Shown piece by piece: positions 46,338 through 55,002 of a stretch of DNA of 64,000 nucleotides (the stretch's first letter is position 1; every line of letters starts with the position of its first letter). The position numbers and the translations under genes are program-made. The notes below the pieces were generated by a model, which was given only the letters and a program-made list of their open reading frames with translations, did no database searches and was not told the origin of the DNA. Source of the DNA: Mesobacillus jeotgali (GTDB taxonomy: Bacteria; Bacillota; Bacilli; Bacillales; Cytobacillaceae); NCBI RefSeq assembly GCF_014856545.2, contig NZ_CP109811.1:3590001-3654000 (forward strand), given 5' to 3'.

Positions 46338-46841
46338 ATGAGGATTCCGCCATATTACCGCAGGCCAGAGTGGCAGAGATTTTTTTCTGGTATGGCTATA
46401 GGCGCTCTACTGAGCTGGGTTTTGTTTTTATACATTAACGGAGTTTTATTGGAAAAACAGGCAAAAAAAATTGAGCAGCAGAAGGATGAAATAGCCGACC
46501 TGAAAAGCGATATCCAGATCTGGATGGAGGATTACGAAGAATTAAACAAGAAGAACCAGGAGAATTTGACTGTCCAGGAGATCAAAGTGAAAATCGTCAA
46601 TGATAAAAAATATAAGCAGCTTGATACCCTAAGCATCTATGAGATCGAGGAGGAAACCAAGGGCCAGTTGAACATGCTGCTTGCCAAGGATCTAGATTCG
46701 GTTTTCAAGAGCAGGGATCTGATCACCAAAGTCATTGAGAACAAATCCATCAAGGTGAATGACAAACGCTACAAGCTGAAAATCAAGTCGATGGTCATCT
46801 ATACTTCCGTGAGCATCCAGGTGGAGATTAGTTTGGATTGA
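46338..46841 (+). CDS. ytrI: Sporulation membrane protein YtrI
   Basis: Partner of YtrH in sporulation; 167 aa. One N-terminal membrane segment (~15-35, FFSGMAIGALLSWVLFLYING) is followed by a coiled coil (KKIEQQKDEIADLKSDIQIW) and a C-terminal domain. ATG at 46338 (MRIPPYYRRPEW) is chosen, with AGGAG 10 nt upstream; ATG at 46329 is too near it. It starts one base after the ytrH stop. The repeat array begins soon after its end. Confidence 0.9.
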   Translation: MRIPPYYRRPEWQRFFSGMAIGALLSWVLFLYINGVLLEKQAKKIEQQKDEIADLKSDIQIWMEDYEELNKKNQENLTVQEIKVKIVNDKKYKQLDTLSIYEIEEETKGQLNMLLAKDLDSVFKSRDLITKVIENKSIKVNDKRYKLKIKSMVIYTSVSIQVEISLD

Positions 46842-46903
46842 TCGGAGAGCCAGTATTCGTGCCTGGTTCGGGAGAGAGCATGGGGGATCCTTACGATTAC
46901 AGC

Positions 46904-47349
46904 TGCTTTTTGACAGCTTTGGAGCGTTGTGCATGAGAGCTGTCACAATAACCGCGTTTTCTTGACAGCTTTGGAGCGTTGTGCATGAGAGCTGTCACAA
47001 TAACCGCGTTTTCTTGACAGCTTTGGGCTTTGAACCCTGAAACCTGTCACAATAACCAAGTTTTCTTGACAGCTTTGCGCTCTCAATCCTGAAACCTGTC
47101 ACAATAATCATGCTTTCTTGACAGCTTTGGGCCTTGAACCATAAAACCTGTCACAATAACCGCGTTTTCTTGACAGCTTTGCGCTCTCAATCCTGAAACC
47201 TGTCACAATAATCATGTTTTCTTGACAGCTTTGACTCTTGAACCCTGAAACCTGTCACAATAATCATGCTTTCTTGACAGCTTTGGGCCTTGAACCATAA
47301 AACCTGTCACAATAACCGCGTTTTCTTGACAGCTTTGCGCTCTCAATCC
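46904..47349. repeat. 52-bp repeat, array C, part 1 (units 1-9, last one split)
   Basis: Units of TTGACAGCTTTG, a variable ~12-nt middle and (A/G)A(A/G)(A/G)CTGTCACAATAA, period 52 bp. Unit types repeat in order (GCGCTCTCAATCC, then GGGCCTTGAACCATA), showing growth by block duplication. The array follows ytrI, and the ninth unit is broken by the IS element. Confidence 0.9.
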
Positions 47350-47448
47350 GATTAAGCCCATATAATTGTGTAAATAGAAAATGAGTCATATTAATTCCTT
47401 TTGTCCTACAATGTTATCAGCGACGAAAAACATGTGGAGGAATTAATT

Positions 47449-48633
47449 ATGACTCAATTACAGTTTAACCTAAATCTAGATCTTTTAAAAGAATCCGTGA
47501 TGGATTCAGACATCGATTCTGTGATCAAAGCATCCATTGTCCTGGTATTAAATGAATTCATGGAAAAAGAACGTGATGACCATTTAAAAGCGCGTGCTTA
47601 TGAGCGTACACCTAGTCGACACGACTACCGGAACGGCTACTATGATCGTGAGCTTCTCTTAAGCATTGGAAAGATTGTGCTCAGAGTCCCTCGTACTAGA
47701 AACGGTGATTTTTCAACCACTGTATTTGAGCAATACGCTCGATGTGACCAGGCTTTCGTGCTATCCATGCTTGAAATGGTCGTAAACGGGGTTTCCACGA
47801 GGAAAGTAACCAATATCGTGGAACAGCTCTGTGGACATAAAGTATCCAAATCGTTCGTATCCACTCTCACGGAGAAGCTGGATCCTATCGTGAACCAATG
47901 GGCAAACAGGCCACTCAATACAATGTACTACCCTTATATCTTTGCCGACGCTATGTATATCAAAGTAAGAGAACACAATCGTGTGGTATCCAAAGCTGTC
48001 TATATCGCCACTGCCGTTGATGAGACCAACAGACGGGAAATACTGGGCTTGCGAGTCGATCATGTGGAGAGTTTTGAAGCGTGGCAGCGATTCTTTCATC
48101 ACTTACAGTCACGAGGGCTACAAGCACCAAAACTGATCATTTCCGATGCCCATAAGGGCTTGAAGTCTGCCATTGAGAAAGAATTTGTAGGATCTGCCTG
48201 GCAGCGATGCACTGTCCATTTCAAAAAGAATATCATCACTCATATGCCGAAAAAAGATATGGATGAAGTAAAAATCGCACTAAAAAGAATTTTCGAAGTA
48301 GCGAAGGTAAAAGACGCTAGAAAGTATAAAGATGAGTTCATCAACACATTTGGTGACAATCCAAAATTGGAGAAGGCTATAGAAATCTTAGAAGAAGGTT
48401 TCGAAGATGCCATCCAATATCTAAATGAAAAACCCATGTTTCATAAGCATATTCGAAGCACAAATTCATTAGAAAGAATAAACAGTGAAGTCCGTAGGAG
48501 AGAAAAAGTGATTAGAATCTTTCCTAACACACAATCCGCATTCAGATTAATAGGAGCTGTCCTAATGGATTACGCTGAGGAAGTTAACAAGAGAATAATC
48601 CCTGAAAAAGAAGAGAAAAAACAGAAGAAGTAG
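47449..48633 (+). CDS. IS256-family (mutator) transposase
   Basis: DDE transposase, 394 aa, full length. Catalytic residues by context: first Asp in FADAMYIKVRE, second Asp in IISDAHKGLKSAI followed by the WQRCTVHFKKN signature, and Glu in STNSLERINSEVRRREKVIRI. The N-terminal region (~1-100) is the DNA-binding part (RNGYYDRELLLSIGKIVLRVPR). GGAGG precedes the ATG at 47449. Nothing is broken, so the element may still be active. Confidence 0.96.
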   Translation: MTQLQFNLNLDLLKESVMDSDIDSVIKASIVLVLNEFMEKERDDHLKARAYERTPSRHDYRNGYYDRELLLSIGKIVLRVPRTRNGDFSTTVFEQYARCDQAFVLSMLEMVVNGVSTRKVTNIVEQLCGHKVSKSFVSTLTEKLDPIVNQWANRPLNTMYYPYIFADAMYIKVREHNRVVSKAVYIATAVDETNRREILGLRVDHVESFEAWQRFFHHLQSRGLQAPKLIISDAHKGLKSAIEKEFVGSAWQRCTVHFKKNIITHMPKKDMDEVKIALKRIFEVAKVKDARKYKDEFINTFGDNPKLEKAIEILEEGFEDAIQYLNEKPMFHKHIRSTNSLERINSEVRRREKVIRIFPNTQSAFRLIGAVLMDYAEEVNKRIIPEKEEKKQKK

Positions 48634-48653
48634 TAGGCGCTGCGAAGCGAAAA

Positions 48654-48699
48654 TTTTGATGTTCTGGAAGGGGGGTACCCCCCTTCCAGAACATCAAAA
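48654..48699. terminator. 46-bp perfect palindrome after the transposase
   Basis: A 23-nt arm (TTTTGATGTTCTGGAAGGGG, then GGT) is followed directly by its exact complement, centred on GGTACC at 48676/48677. It should act as a very strong bidirectional terminator inside the IS, protecting it from outside transcription or ending the transposase message. Confidence 0.8.
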
Positions 48700-48763
48700 A
48701 CATATAAGCTGTTTAACTTGTTTTTCATAAGGAATGAATTTACACAGAATAATGGGCTTGACT

Positions 48764-48965
48764 CTCAATCCTGAAACCTGTCACAATAATCATGTTTTCT
48801 TGACAGCTTTGACTCTTGAACCCTGAAACCTGTCACAATAATTATGTTTTCTTGACAACTTTGGGCTTTGAACCCTGAAACCTGTCACAATAACCGCGTT
48901 TTCTTGACAGCTTCGAAGCTTGCCACATAAAACCTGTCACGATTCCGGCTTTCCTTTGAGGAGTT
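48764..48965. repeat. 52-bp repeat, array C, part 2 (rest of unit 9 to unit 12)
   Basis: Continues after the IS: CTCAATCC duplication, TGAAACCTGTCACAATAATC, then three more units. The last ends CACGATTCCGGC, a linker like that of array A, which ties the two arrays together. Confidence 0.88.
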
Positions 48966-49094
48966 CTACGCAGTAGCTGTCAAACTCCCGCCAGAAAATA
49001 AAGGGAATTCCCTCCAGTTACCTTCAGCTTGTGTGACTCTTGATAAAAACGGGAATTATAAGCATATGCGAAGGAATAGACAGGAGGGATTCAT

Positions 49095-49418
49095 ATGAGT
49101 TTTAACAATGGAGCTGGAAATAGCGGCAGTGGTGTTGGCGGAGGAGTTTTTCCGGCTTACGCCATGAACAACGCGAATCGTGAAAACCAGGTGAAATTGA
49201 ATGAGGATCAGTATGATATATATGTGAATGATGATTTTGTCGGTCAAAAAAGCCTAAAAAATCAGGGTGAACATCTTTCTGACATCGATGACTTCTTAAA
49301 ACAGCAAGGAATCACGGATTTTACAGCTTCCCAAGACGGTGACCACTATAAGATCCAGACCGATGGATTGAATGCGGAAATCATTGATGCTTTAAAGGTT
49401 TATTTTAATAATAGATGA
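49095..49418 (+). CDS. Small protein of unknown function, Gly/Asn-rich start
   Basis: A 107-aa soluble protein. Residues 1-30 are Gly/Ser/Asn-rich (SFNNGAGNSGSGVGGGVFPA), then a compact domain of ~75 residues with alternating strands and helices (YDIYVNDDFVGQKSLKNQGE, DDFLKQQGITDFTASQDG). No known motif is recognised. CAGGAGGG precedes the ATG. It lies alone between repeat array C and nrnA and has its own terminator. A spore or surface role is possible but not supported. Confidence 0.75.
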   Translation: MSFNNGAGNSGSGVGGGVFPAYAMNNANRENQVKLNEDQYDIYVNDDFVGQKSLKNQGEHLSDIDDFLKQQGITDFTASQDGDHYKIQTDGLNAEIIDALKVYFNNR

Positions 49419-49428
49419 TGTGAATAAG

Positions 49429-49460
49429 AAAGGTGCGCTTCAGTATTGAAACGCACCTTT
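49429..49460. terminator. Bidirectional terminator before nrnA
   Basis: AAAGGTGCG / CGCACCTTT stem followed by TTTTG on the plus strand. Confidence 0.85.
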
Positions 49461-49471
49461 TTTGTGGAGTT

Positions 49472-50407
49472 TTATTCCTCACATGCTTTGATTAAGTCTG
49501 CAAGAACCCGGTCAACATCGTCCCATGAATAAATGGATGCACCTGCAGCCAGCGGATGACCTCCGCCATTGTAATTTCTGGCGATCGTATTGATAACAGG
49601 CCCTTTGGAACGCAGGCGCACCCTGATTTGATCCTCTTCCTCAATGAAGAATACCCAGGCCTTGATGCCCCTGACATTGCCCAGCTCACTTACAAGCAAT
49701 GATGCTTCAGATGGCTTGACTGAATATTGATCAAGCAGCTCACGTTTCATCACTACCTTGGCCGCACCATTTTCCAGCAGTTCAAAGTTCTGGAGGATGT
49801 ATCCGTTCAACTTCACCACATTTGGCGCCAGCTCATACATTTTGTCATAAAGCTCTGTACGCGAGAAGTTATAGTGGATCAGTTCTCCTGCATAAGCAAA
49901 AGTTTTGTTAGTGGTGCTCGGATACAGGAACCGGCCAGTGTCGCCGACAATTCCGGCATACAGCAATCTGGCTGCCTCATCTGACATCTTCAGGTCCTGG
50001 TCCTTGAAAGTAAGGTAAAACTCATAAATCATTTCACTTGTAGAGCTTGCTGAAGTATCTACCCATTGAAGATCACCGTACGGATCTTCATTCGGATGAT
50101 GGTCAATCTTGACAAGCTGCTCCCCTAAACGGTAGCGCTCATCACATATCCGCTCGGCATTCGCTGTATCACAGACAATGACAAGCGCGCCTTTAAAAGT
50201 ATCGTCCGAGATAGAATCAAGCCTTCTCAAGTAATTAAGCGATGGCTCCTCTGCGCCTACAGTGTAAATATTCTTTTCAGGATACGAAGCCTTCAGGATT
50301 TCAGCCAGTCCTCCCTGCGAACCGTACGCATCAGGGTCCGGCCTTACATGACGATGGATAATGATCGTTTCATAATTTTCAATAGCCTCAAGTATTTGCT
50401 CTTTCAT
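49472..50407 (-). CDS. nrnA: NrnA: nano-RNase / pAp phosphatase (DHH-DHHA1)
   Basis: Degrades 2-5 nt RNA oligomers and hydrolyses 3'-phosphoadenosine 5'-phosphate; 311 aa. DHH domain motifs: HRHVRPDPDAYGSQGGLAE, VCDTANAERICD, KIDHHPNEDPYGD and GIVGDTGRF. The DHHA1 motif is YNGGGHPLAAGAS. Manganese ligands are the Asp/His residues of these motifs. GGAGGAG precedes the ATG. It is convergent with the 107-aa gene and divergent from ytpI, as in B. subtilis (ytqI). Confidence 0.96.
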   Translation of the reverse strand: MKEQILEAIENYETIIIHRHVRPDPDAYGSQGGLAEILKASYPEKNIYTVGAEEPSLNYLRRLDSISDDTFKGALVIVCDTANAERICDERYRLGEQLVKIDHHPNEDPYGDLQWVDTSASSTSEMIYEFYLTFKDQDLKMSDEAARLLYAGIVGDTGRFLYPSTTNKTFAYAGELIHYNFSRTELYDKMYELAPNVVKLNGYILQNFELLENGAAKVVMKRELLDQYSVKPSEASLLVSELGNVRGIKAWVFFIEEEDQIRVRLRSKGPVINTIARNYNGGGHPLAAGASIYSWDDVDRVLADLIKACEE

Positions 50408-50582
50408 AAAAATGCTCCTCCATCTTTTTCATATCTTAATTATGAACATATTTTTTGGAAAAGAAAAGCAGGAACCTCATCTGGCAGGGTACCGGCATTC
50501 TCTCCCATTCTTCAACCTTTGCTTGGCAATCCCCATGTATAAGCTGTAAAATAGAGTAGATTATGAATTTGGAGGAATCGCA

Positions 50583-50879
50583 ATGCCTATTCTCGTTTTA
50601 TTGATTGTTCTTTCATTTGTCTTCTATATCTTTTACAAGATTAAATATGTCCGCAGCAAAAGGCCTGCAGAGCGCAGCTGGCTTTCTGCCAAATCGAGCA
50701 TCGCCCTGGGTTTGTTCGTCGCCTTGTTCGGAATCAATCAATTGTTCCTTTTCCAGACTGCTGTCACATACATCGTAGGTGCTATTTTCATTGTCATTGG
50801 TTCGCTGAGCGTCTGGGGCGGGATCAAAGCATATAAGTTCTACCTTCCACACGCTGCCAAGGAAGCTCAGGAAAATTAG
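50583..50879 (+). CDS. ytpI: YtpI-family membrane protein
   Basis: A 98-aa protein with three membrane segments (~1-17, ~36-56, ~60-80) and a basic loop after the first (YKIKYVRSKRPAERSW). It matches YtpI in B. subtilis by length and place next to nrnA and ytoI. Function unknown. GGAGG lies before the ATG. Confidence 0.87.
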   Translation: MPILVLLIVLSFVFYIFYKIKYVRSKRPAERSWLSAKSSIALGLFVALFGINQLFLFQTAVTYIVGAIFIVIGSLSVWGGIKAYKFYLPHAAKEAQEN

Positions 50880-50887
50880 ACACAACA

Positions 50888-50913
50888 AAGCCGACCCTGT
50901 TAAGGATCGGCTT
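50888..50913. terminator. Terminator between ytpI and ytoI
   Basis: AAGCCGA(C)CC / GG(A)TCGGCTT stem followed by TTTTC. Confidence 0.82.
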
Positions 50914-50923
50914 TTTTCAACTG

Positions 50924-52243
50924 TTAATGTCTGTCGATCAGCTGGCACATCATCATCGCCTTACCGACAAGAACGCCGTCATTGAAGGCTTCGATATCGA
51001 CCTTACCGAACTTCCTTCCCACCTCTAGAACCTTCGGATAGATCTCTATGACACTGTCAATCTGCACCGGCTTGATAAAATAAATCGTCATATTCTCGAC
51101 AACCAGATCCCCTTTTTTGTATCCACGCAGCACGCGGTTCGCGGCTTCTGTAACGATTGTTGTAAACACGCCATATGAAATCGTCCCAAGGTGATTCGTC
51201 ATCTGTGGAGTCACCTGGCAGCGGAAAATGTCTTCATCCTTTGTTTTTCCTTTTGCCAGAACAAGCTGGTTCGTTACCGTATCATCAAGTGTTTCCCCCA
51301 CCTGCGGCTGGCGCTGGATCATTTGCAGGGCCTTCAATACATCCTGTCTGCTGACAATGCCCTGAATCCTGTTGGCATCGTCCACAACTGGCAGGACTTC
51401 AATACCTTCCCACACCATCATGTGGGCAGATGACGCTACACTCGTCGAACCGCTTACGGTCATCGGTTGTTTTGTCATGATTTTCTCAATCAATGTATCC
51501 TGTTCATGCCCCATGACGTCCTTCGATGTGATCATCCCGATTACTTTCATATTCTGGTCCACTACCGGAAAGCGGCTGTGAAGCGTCTCATCCTTGTGTC
51601 GGTACCAATCTGACACACGGTCATTGGCCTTGAGGAAAATCGTTTCCGTGACCGGTGTAAGAATATCCTCCACAAGGATAATTTCCTTTTTGATCAACTG
51701 ATCGTAAATCGCACGGTTGATCATCGTCGCTACTGTAAAAGTATCATAGCTGCTGGAGATGATCGGCAGCTGCAATTCATCGGCCAATTTCTTTACATGG
51801 TCTTCAGTATCAAAACCACCGGTAACTAAAACAGCTGCTCCTGCCCGCAGTGCCTGTTCATGTGCTTTGTCGCGGTTCCCGACGATCAGCAGGTTTCCTG
51901 CACCGGTATAACGCATCATCGCCTCCAGCTTCATCGCCCCGATGACGAATTTGTTCAATGTTTTATGAAGCCCGGCACGTCCGCCCAGCACTTGCCCATC
52001 GACGATATTAACAACTTCTGCAAAAGTAAGCTTTTCAATGTTCTCTTTCTTTTTCCGTTCAATCCTGATGGTGCCCACACGTTCAATTGTGCTGACATAC
52101 CCTTTATTTTCAGCATCCTTAATTGCTCTATATGCAGTTCCTTCGCTTACGTTAAGCGCCTTGGCGATTTGGCGTACCGAGATCTTTTCTCCTATTGGCA
52201 ATTCATCTATATATTGAAGTATTTGTTCATGCTTAGTTGCCAA
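50924..52243 (-). CDS. ytoI: YtoI: HTH-DRTGG-CBS-hotdog regulatory protein
   Basis: Four-part protein of 439 aa: winged HTH (~1-65, ISVRQIAKALNVSEGTAYRAI), a DRTGG domain (~75-180), two CBS domains (~190-310) that usually bind adenosyl ligands, and a hot-dog thioesterase-like domain (~320-435, MTNHLGTISYGVFTTIVTEAANRVL). Probably a ligand-sensing transcription regulator; the ligand is unknown. TTG at 52243 follows AAAGGGTG and gives the same length as B. subtilis YtoI. Confidence 0.93.
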   Translation of the reverse strand: MATKHEQILQYIDELPIGEKISVRQIAKALNVSEGTAYRAIKDAENKGYVSTIERVGTIRIERKKKENIEKLTFAEVVNIVDGQVLGGRAGLHKTLNKFVIGAMKLEAMMRYTGAGNLLIVGNRDKAHEQALRAGAAVLVTGGFDTEDHVKKLADELQLPIISSSYDTFTVATMINRAIYDQLIKKEIILVEDILTPVTETIFLKANDRVSDWYRHKDETLHSRFPVVDQNMKVIGMITSKDVMGHEQDTLIEKIMTKQPMTVSGSTSVASSAHMMVWEGIEVLPVVDDANRIQGIVSRQDVLKALQMIQRQPQVGETLDDTVTNQLVLAKGKTKDEDIFRCQVTPQMTNHLGTISYGVFTTIVTEAANRVLRGYKKGDLVVENMTIYFIKPVQIDSVIEIYPKVLEVGRKFGKVDIEAFNDGVLVGKAMMMCQLIDRH

Positions 52244-52358
52244 GACTTTCACCCTTTTTAATATTTTTCCGTACAAAGTAGTTCTATCCATTATTATTAT
52301 AAGGTTTATAAGGGTTGGATTCAATTTAATTAGGATGGAAGTCCTTTATATAGAAAAA

Positions 52359-52381
52359 ACTGGCTGATCCTCTCAGCCAGT
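52359..52381 (-). terminator. Terminator of the 82-aa membrane gene
   Basis: ACTGGCTGA / TCAGCCAGT stem followed by TTTTTC. Confidence 0.82.
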
Positions 52382-52621
52382 GTAAACGCGTGATTTTCTT
52401 TTCAAGCTGTTTTCCATCTTCCTGCTGCCTGCGCTGGAACGTTTTTTCGGCGTGTATAAAAAGGCTGCAAGATTTCCTGCGAAGACCAGCAGAGCCAGGA
52501 ACAGCCATGAACCAGCAAATAAAGCTTCTTTTCCTCCCAGTTGGAAGTTGAGCTCCGGCATTCCTATGTAAAGCATCATGCCGCATAACAGCAAGTATAA
52601 CAAGTAACGGTTCTTCTTCAT
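52373..52621 (-). CDS. Small membrane protein of unknown function
   Basis: An 82-aa protein with two hydrophobic segments (~5-22 and ~34-55) and a basic C-terminal tail (YTPKKRSSAGSRKMENSLKRKSRV). GGAGGGGG directly upstream of the ATG supports it as a real gene. It lies alone between ytoI and ytkL. Not recognised. Confidence 0.68.
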   Translation of the reverse strand: MKKNRYLLYLLLCGMMLYIGMPELNFQLGGKEALFAGSWLFLALLVFAGNLAAFLYTPKKRSSAGSRKMENSLKRKSRVYTG

Positions 52622-52694
52622 TTTCCCCCTCCTACAGGTTGTCTTAGTTTATGTTTATGCTTCCAAAGCTAGAATTAGCATGTTAAATAGAAAA

Positions 52695-52718
52695 AGCTGC
52701 ACAACTTTTTGTGCAGCT
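52695..52718 (-). terminator. Terminator of ytkL
   Basis: AGCTGCACAA / TTGTGCAGCT stem followed by TTTTCTATTT. Confidence 0.85.
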
Positions 52719-52726
52719 AGTGACTT

Positions 52727-53407
52727 CTATAATTCAATTGCCTCTCCTGCTTCGAGAACGGTGCCTTTGTTTTTCTTAAGCATTTTTATAAAAGCATGTG
52801 GATCCTGCTTGATTGGCGGGAATGTATTGAAATGGATTGGCACCACTTGCTTCGCGTTGAGGAATTCCGCGGCCAACGCCGCATCTTCCGGTCCCATTGT
52901 AAAATTGTCGCCGATCGGCAGGAATGCCAGGTCAATCGGGTGTCTCTCGCCAATCAGCTTCATGTCGGAAAACAGCCCCGTGTCACCTGCATGGAACACA
53001 GTCTTTCCTTCTGCCATGAACAGAATTCCGGCAGGCATGCCGCCATAAATAATTTCATTATTTTCAGTGACCATGCCTGTCCCATGGAAGGCAGGCGTCA
53101 TTTTAACCTTGCCAAAATCAAATTCATAAGCTCCGCCAATCGACATGCCGTGCGTGTTCAAGCCCTTCCAGCTTAAATATGTAGCCACTTCGAAATTGGC
53201 GATTACAAGCGCATCATGCTTCTTCGCCAGCTCGACCGTATCCCCTAGGTGGTCTCCATGTGCATGGGTCAGGATAATGACATCTGGCTTCACATCCTCC
53301 ACCTTCAGATCGGTCAGATCATTGCCGGTAATGAACGGATCAATCAGGATGGACTTCCCATTTGTTTCAATTTTAACAACAGAATGGCCGTGATAAGATA
53401 CTTTCAT
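52727..53407 (-). CDS. ytkL: UPF0173 metal-dependent hydrolase YtkL
   Basis: Metallo-beta-lactamase-fold hydrolase, 226 aa. Metal ligands: [11 protein letters not shown] (HxHxDH), PAFHGTGM and [12 protein letters not shown], and PIHFNTFPP (C-terminal His). Start [15 protein letters not shown] is typical. The physiological substrate is unknown. AAAGGAG precedes the ATG. Divergent from the M24 peptidase gene. Confidence 0.93.
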   Translation of the reverse strand: MKVSYHGHSVVKIETNGKSILIDPFITGNDLTDLKVEDVKPDVIILTHAHGDHLGDTVELAKKHDALVIANFEVATYLSWKGLNTHGMSIGGAYEFDFGKVKMTPAFHGTGMVTENNEIIYGGMPAGILFMAEGKTVFHAGDTGLFSDMKLIGERHPIDLAFLPIGDNFTMGPEDAALAAEFLNAKQVVPIHFNTFPPIKQDPHAFIKMLKKNKGTVLEAGEAIEL

Positions 53408-53635
53408 ATTATCTCTCCTTTCATTCTAGGCTTTTGGCAAAGGCTGTTGCATCAAATCAGCGCAACATGTACCTTTAGCGCAAAAAGCCCTATAACTAAA
53501 ATATTTCAACACCCTTTGTCTATCTCCTTCTACCATTTTCTTTATACCCAACAGCATCATTCGTTAAAAGTTTTACTTTTCACCTGCGAATTGCTACTCT
53601 CATAGTGTGATGTACATATCAGAGGAGGAATTTCT

Positions 53636-54733
53636 ATGACGGAAAGATTGGCTGCGTTATCAGGATGGATGAAGGACAATGGTGTAGATGTCACTTTTGT
53701 TACATCTCCTGACAATGTATTTTACCTAAGCGGATTTTTAAGCGATCCTCACGAAAGACTGCTGGCAGTTGCGGTATTCCAGGATGCCGAGCCTTTCATG
53801 ATTTGCCCGGCAATGGATAGAGAAAATGCGAAGAATGCCGGATGGGAGCTTGAAATCATCGGCTACAGCGATACAGAGGATTCAATGGAACTTGCTTACA
53901 ACGCGATTAAAAAGCGCGTTCCTTCAATCAAGAAAACCGCGATTGAGAAGGAACAATTGAACGTAGAGCGTTATGAAATAATGTCTGGCCTTTTTGGCGG
54001 CTCGGAGTTTGTTTCGGCAGAAGAAAAACTGCGCTTGATGCGAATGATCAAAAGTGAAGAAGAATTGCAGAAATTGAGAGTAGCATGTGAGCTGGCTGAC
54101 TTTGCCATCCAGACAGGGGTTAATGAAATCCAGGAAGGCAAAACCGAGCTAGATGTACTTGCAGCGATTGAATATGAATTGAAGAAAAAAGGAGTAACGG
54201 AAATGTCGTTCTCAACGATGGTCCTTACTGGTAAAAATGCCTCGGCACCGCATGGCACACCAGGCCTGACAAAGATCAAAAAAGGTGACCTCGTCCTGTT
54301 CGACCTAGGTGTTGTGATGGATGGCTACTGCTCTGATATCACAAGGACCGTTGCTTACGGTGAGATCAACAAACAGCAGGAAGAAATTTATAACACCGTT
54401 TTAAAAGCACAGCTGAAAGCCCTTGATACCGCACGAGCAGGTGTTGCATGCTCGGAGGTCGACCTTGCTGCACGCCGTGTGATTGAAGAAGCTGGATACG
54501 GCGACTACTTCCCTCACCGCCTGGGCCACGGACTCGGAGTCAGCGTCCACGAATATCCATCATTGACCAGCACGAATCCTTTAAAAATGGAAAAAGGAAT
54601 GGTGTTCACCGCTGAACCAGGGATTTATGTACCTGGTGTCGCAGGCGTAAGAATTGAAGATGATGTCGTCATCACCGAAGATGGAATCGAGATTTTAACG
54701 AAGTTCCCTAAAGAATTAGTATATGTATCGTAA
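53636..54733 (+). CDS. M24-family Xaa-Pro peptidase
   Basis: Cytosolic proline peptidase (aminopeptidase P or prolidase type), 365 aa. Creatinase-like N-domain (~1-130) and pita-bread catalytic domain (~135-360) with the five metal ligands: Asp in DLGVVMDGYCSD (two), His in HRLGHGLGVSVHEYP, Glu in TAEPGIY and Glu in GVRIEDDVV. GAGGAGG lies before the ATG. Whether it prefers dipeptides or longer Xaa-Pro peptides cannot be told. Confidence 0.92.
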   Translation: MTERLAALSGWMKDNGVDVTFVTSPDNVFYLSGFLSDPHERLLAVAVFQDAEPFMICPAMDRENAKNAGWELEIIGYSDTEDSMELAYNAIKKRVPSIKKTAIEKEQLNVERYEIMSGLFGGSEFVSAEEKLRLMRMIKSEEELQKLRVACELADFAIQTGVNEIQEGKTELDVLAAIEYELKKKGVTEMSFSTMVLTGKNASAPHGTPGLTKIKKGDLVLFDLGVVMDGYCSDITRTVAYGEINKQQEEIYNTVLKAQLKALDTARAGVACSEVDLAARRVIEEAGYGDYFPHRLGHGLGVSVHEYPSLTSTNPLKMEKGMVFTAEPGIYVPGVAGVRIEDDVVITEDGIEILTKFPKELVYVS

Positions 54734-54743
54734 AATAAACCAC

Positions 54744-54775
54744 AAACCGCCTGAGATTCCTGATCCAGGCGGTTT
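54744..54775 (+). terminator. Terminator of the M24 peptidase gene
   Basis: AAACCGCCTG / CAGGCGGTTT stem followed by GTTCT. Confidence 0.8.
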
Positions 54776-54797
54776 GTTCTGGTGTAAAAGCTAATTA

Positions 54798-54940
54798 CCA
54801 TAGCGGAAATACTTCGTTTCGACTTTCTTATAGCGAAAATTTCTTTTTTATAGCGATTTTTGACTTTTTATAGCGAATTTCGATTTTTCATAGCGAAAAA
54901 TTTCTTTTTATAGCGAAATCCCGATTTTTATAGCGAATTG
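54798..54940. repeat. 20-21 bp TATAGCGA tandem repeat (7 units)
   Basis: Seven units of (T/C)ATAGCG(A/G)A followed by an AT-rich 12-13 nt stretch such as AATTTCTTTTTT. The first unit is CATAGCGG. The period of about two helical turns is regular. It lies between the convergent M24 peptidase and queF terminators; there is no ORF. Confidence 0.8.
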
Positions 54941-54972
54941 GAAAATATCCGCGTTTTTTTCCAGTTAAAAAA

Positions 54973-54993
54973 GAGCAGCATGTCTAGCTGCTC
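54973..54993 (-). terminator. Terminator of queF
   Basis: GAGCAGC / GCTGCTC stem followed by TTTTTTAAC. Confidence 0.85.
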
Positions 54994-55002
54994 TCCTTCT
55001 AT

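Larger units (their letters stand above)
47350..48763. mobile_element. IS256-family insertion sequence, intact, 1414 bp
   Basis: The left end GATTAAGCCCATATAATTGT and the complement of the right end AGTCAAGCCCATTATTCTGT share AAGCCCAT and GTGTAAAT, resembling the ends of IS256. An 8-bp direct repeat CTCAATCC flanks it (47342-47349 and 48764-48771), the target duplication length of this family. It carries one full transposase gene. Joining the flanks rebuilds a perfect 52-bp repeat unit, which confirms the boundaries. Confidence 0.92.

Noticed and set aside
52326..52586. Alternative minus-strand frame overlapping the 82-aa membrane gene
   Set aside because: The frame starting at 52621 has the strong GGAGGGGG site and membrane-type sequence; the other has no ribosome binding site.
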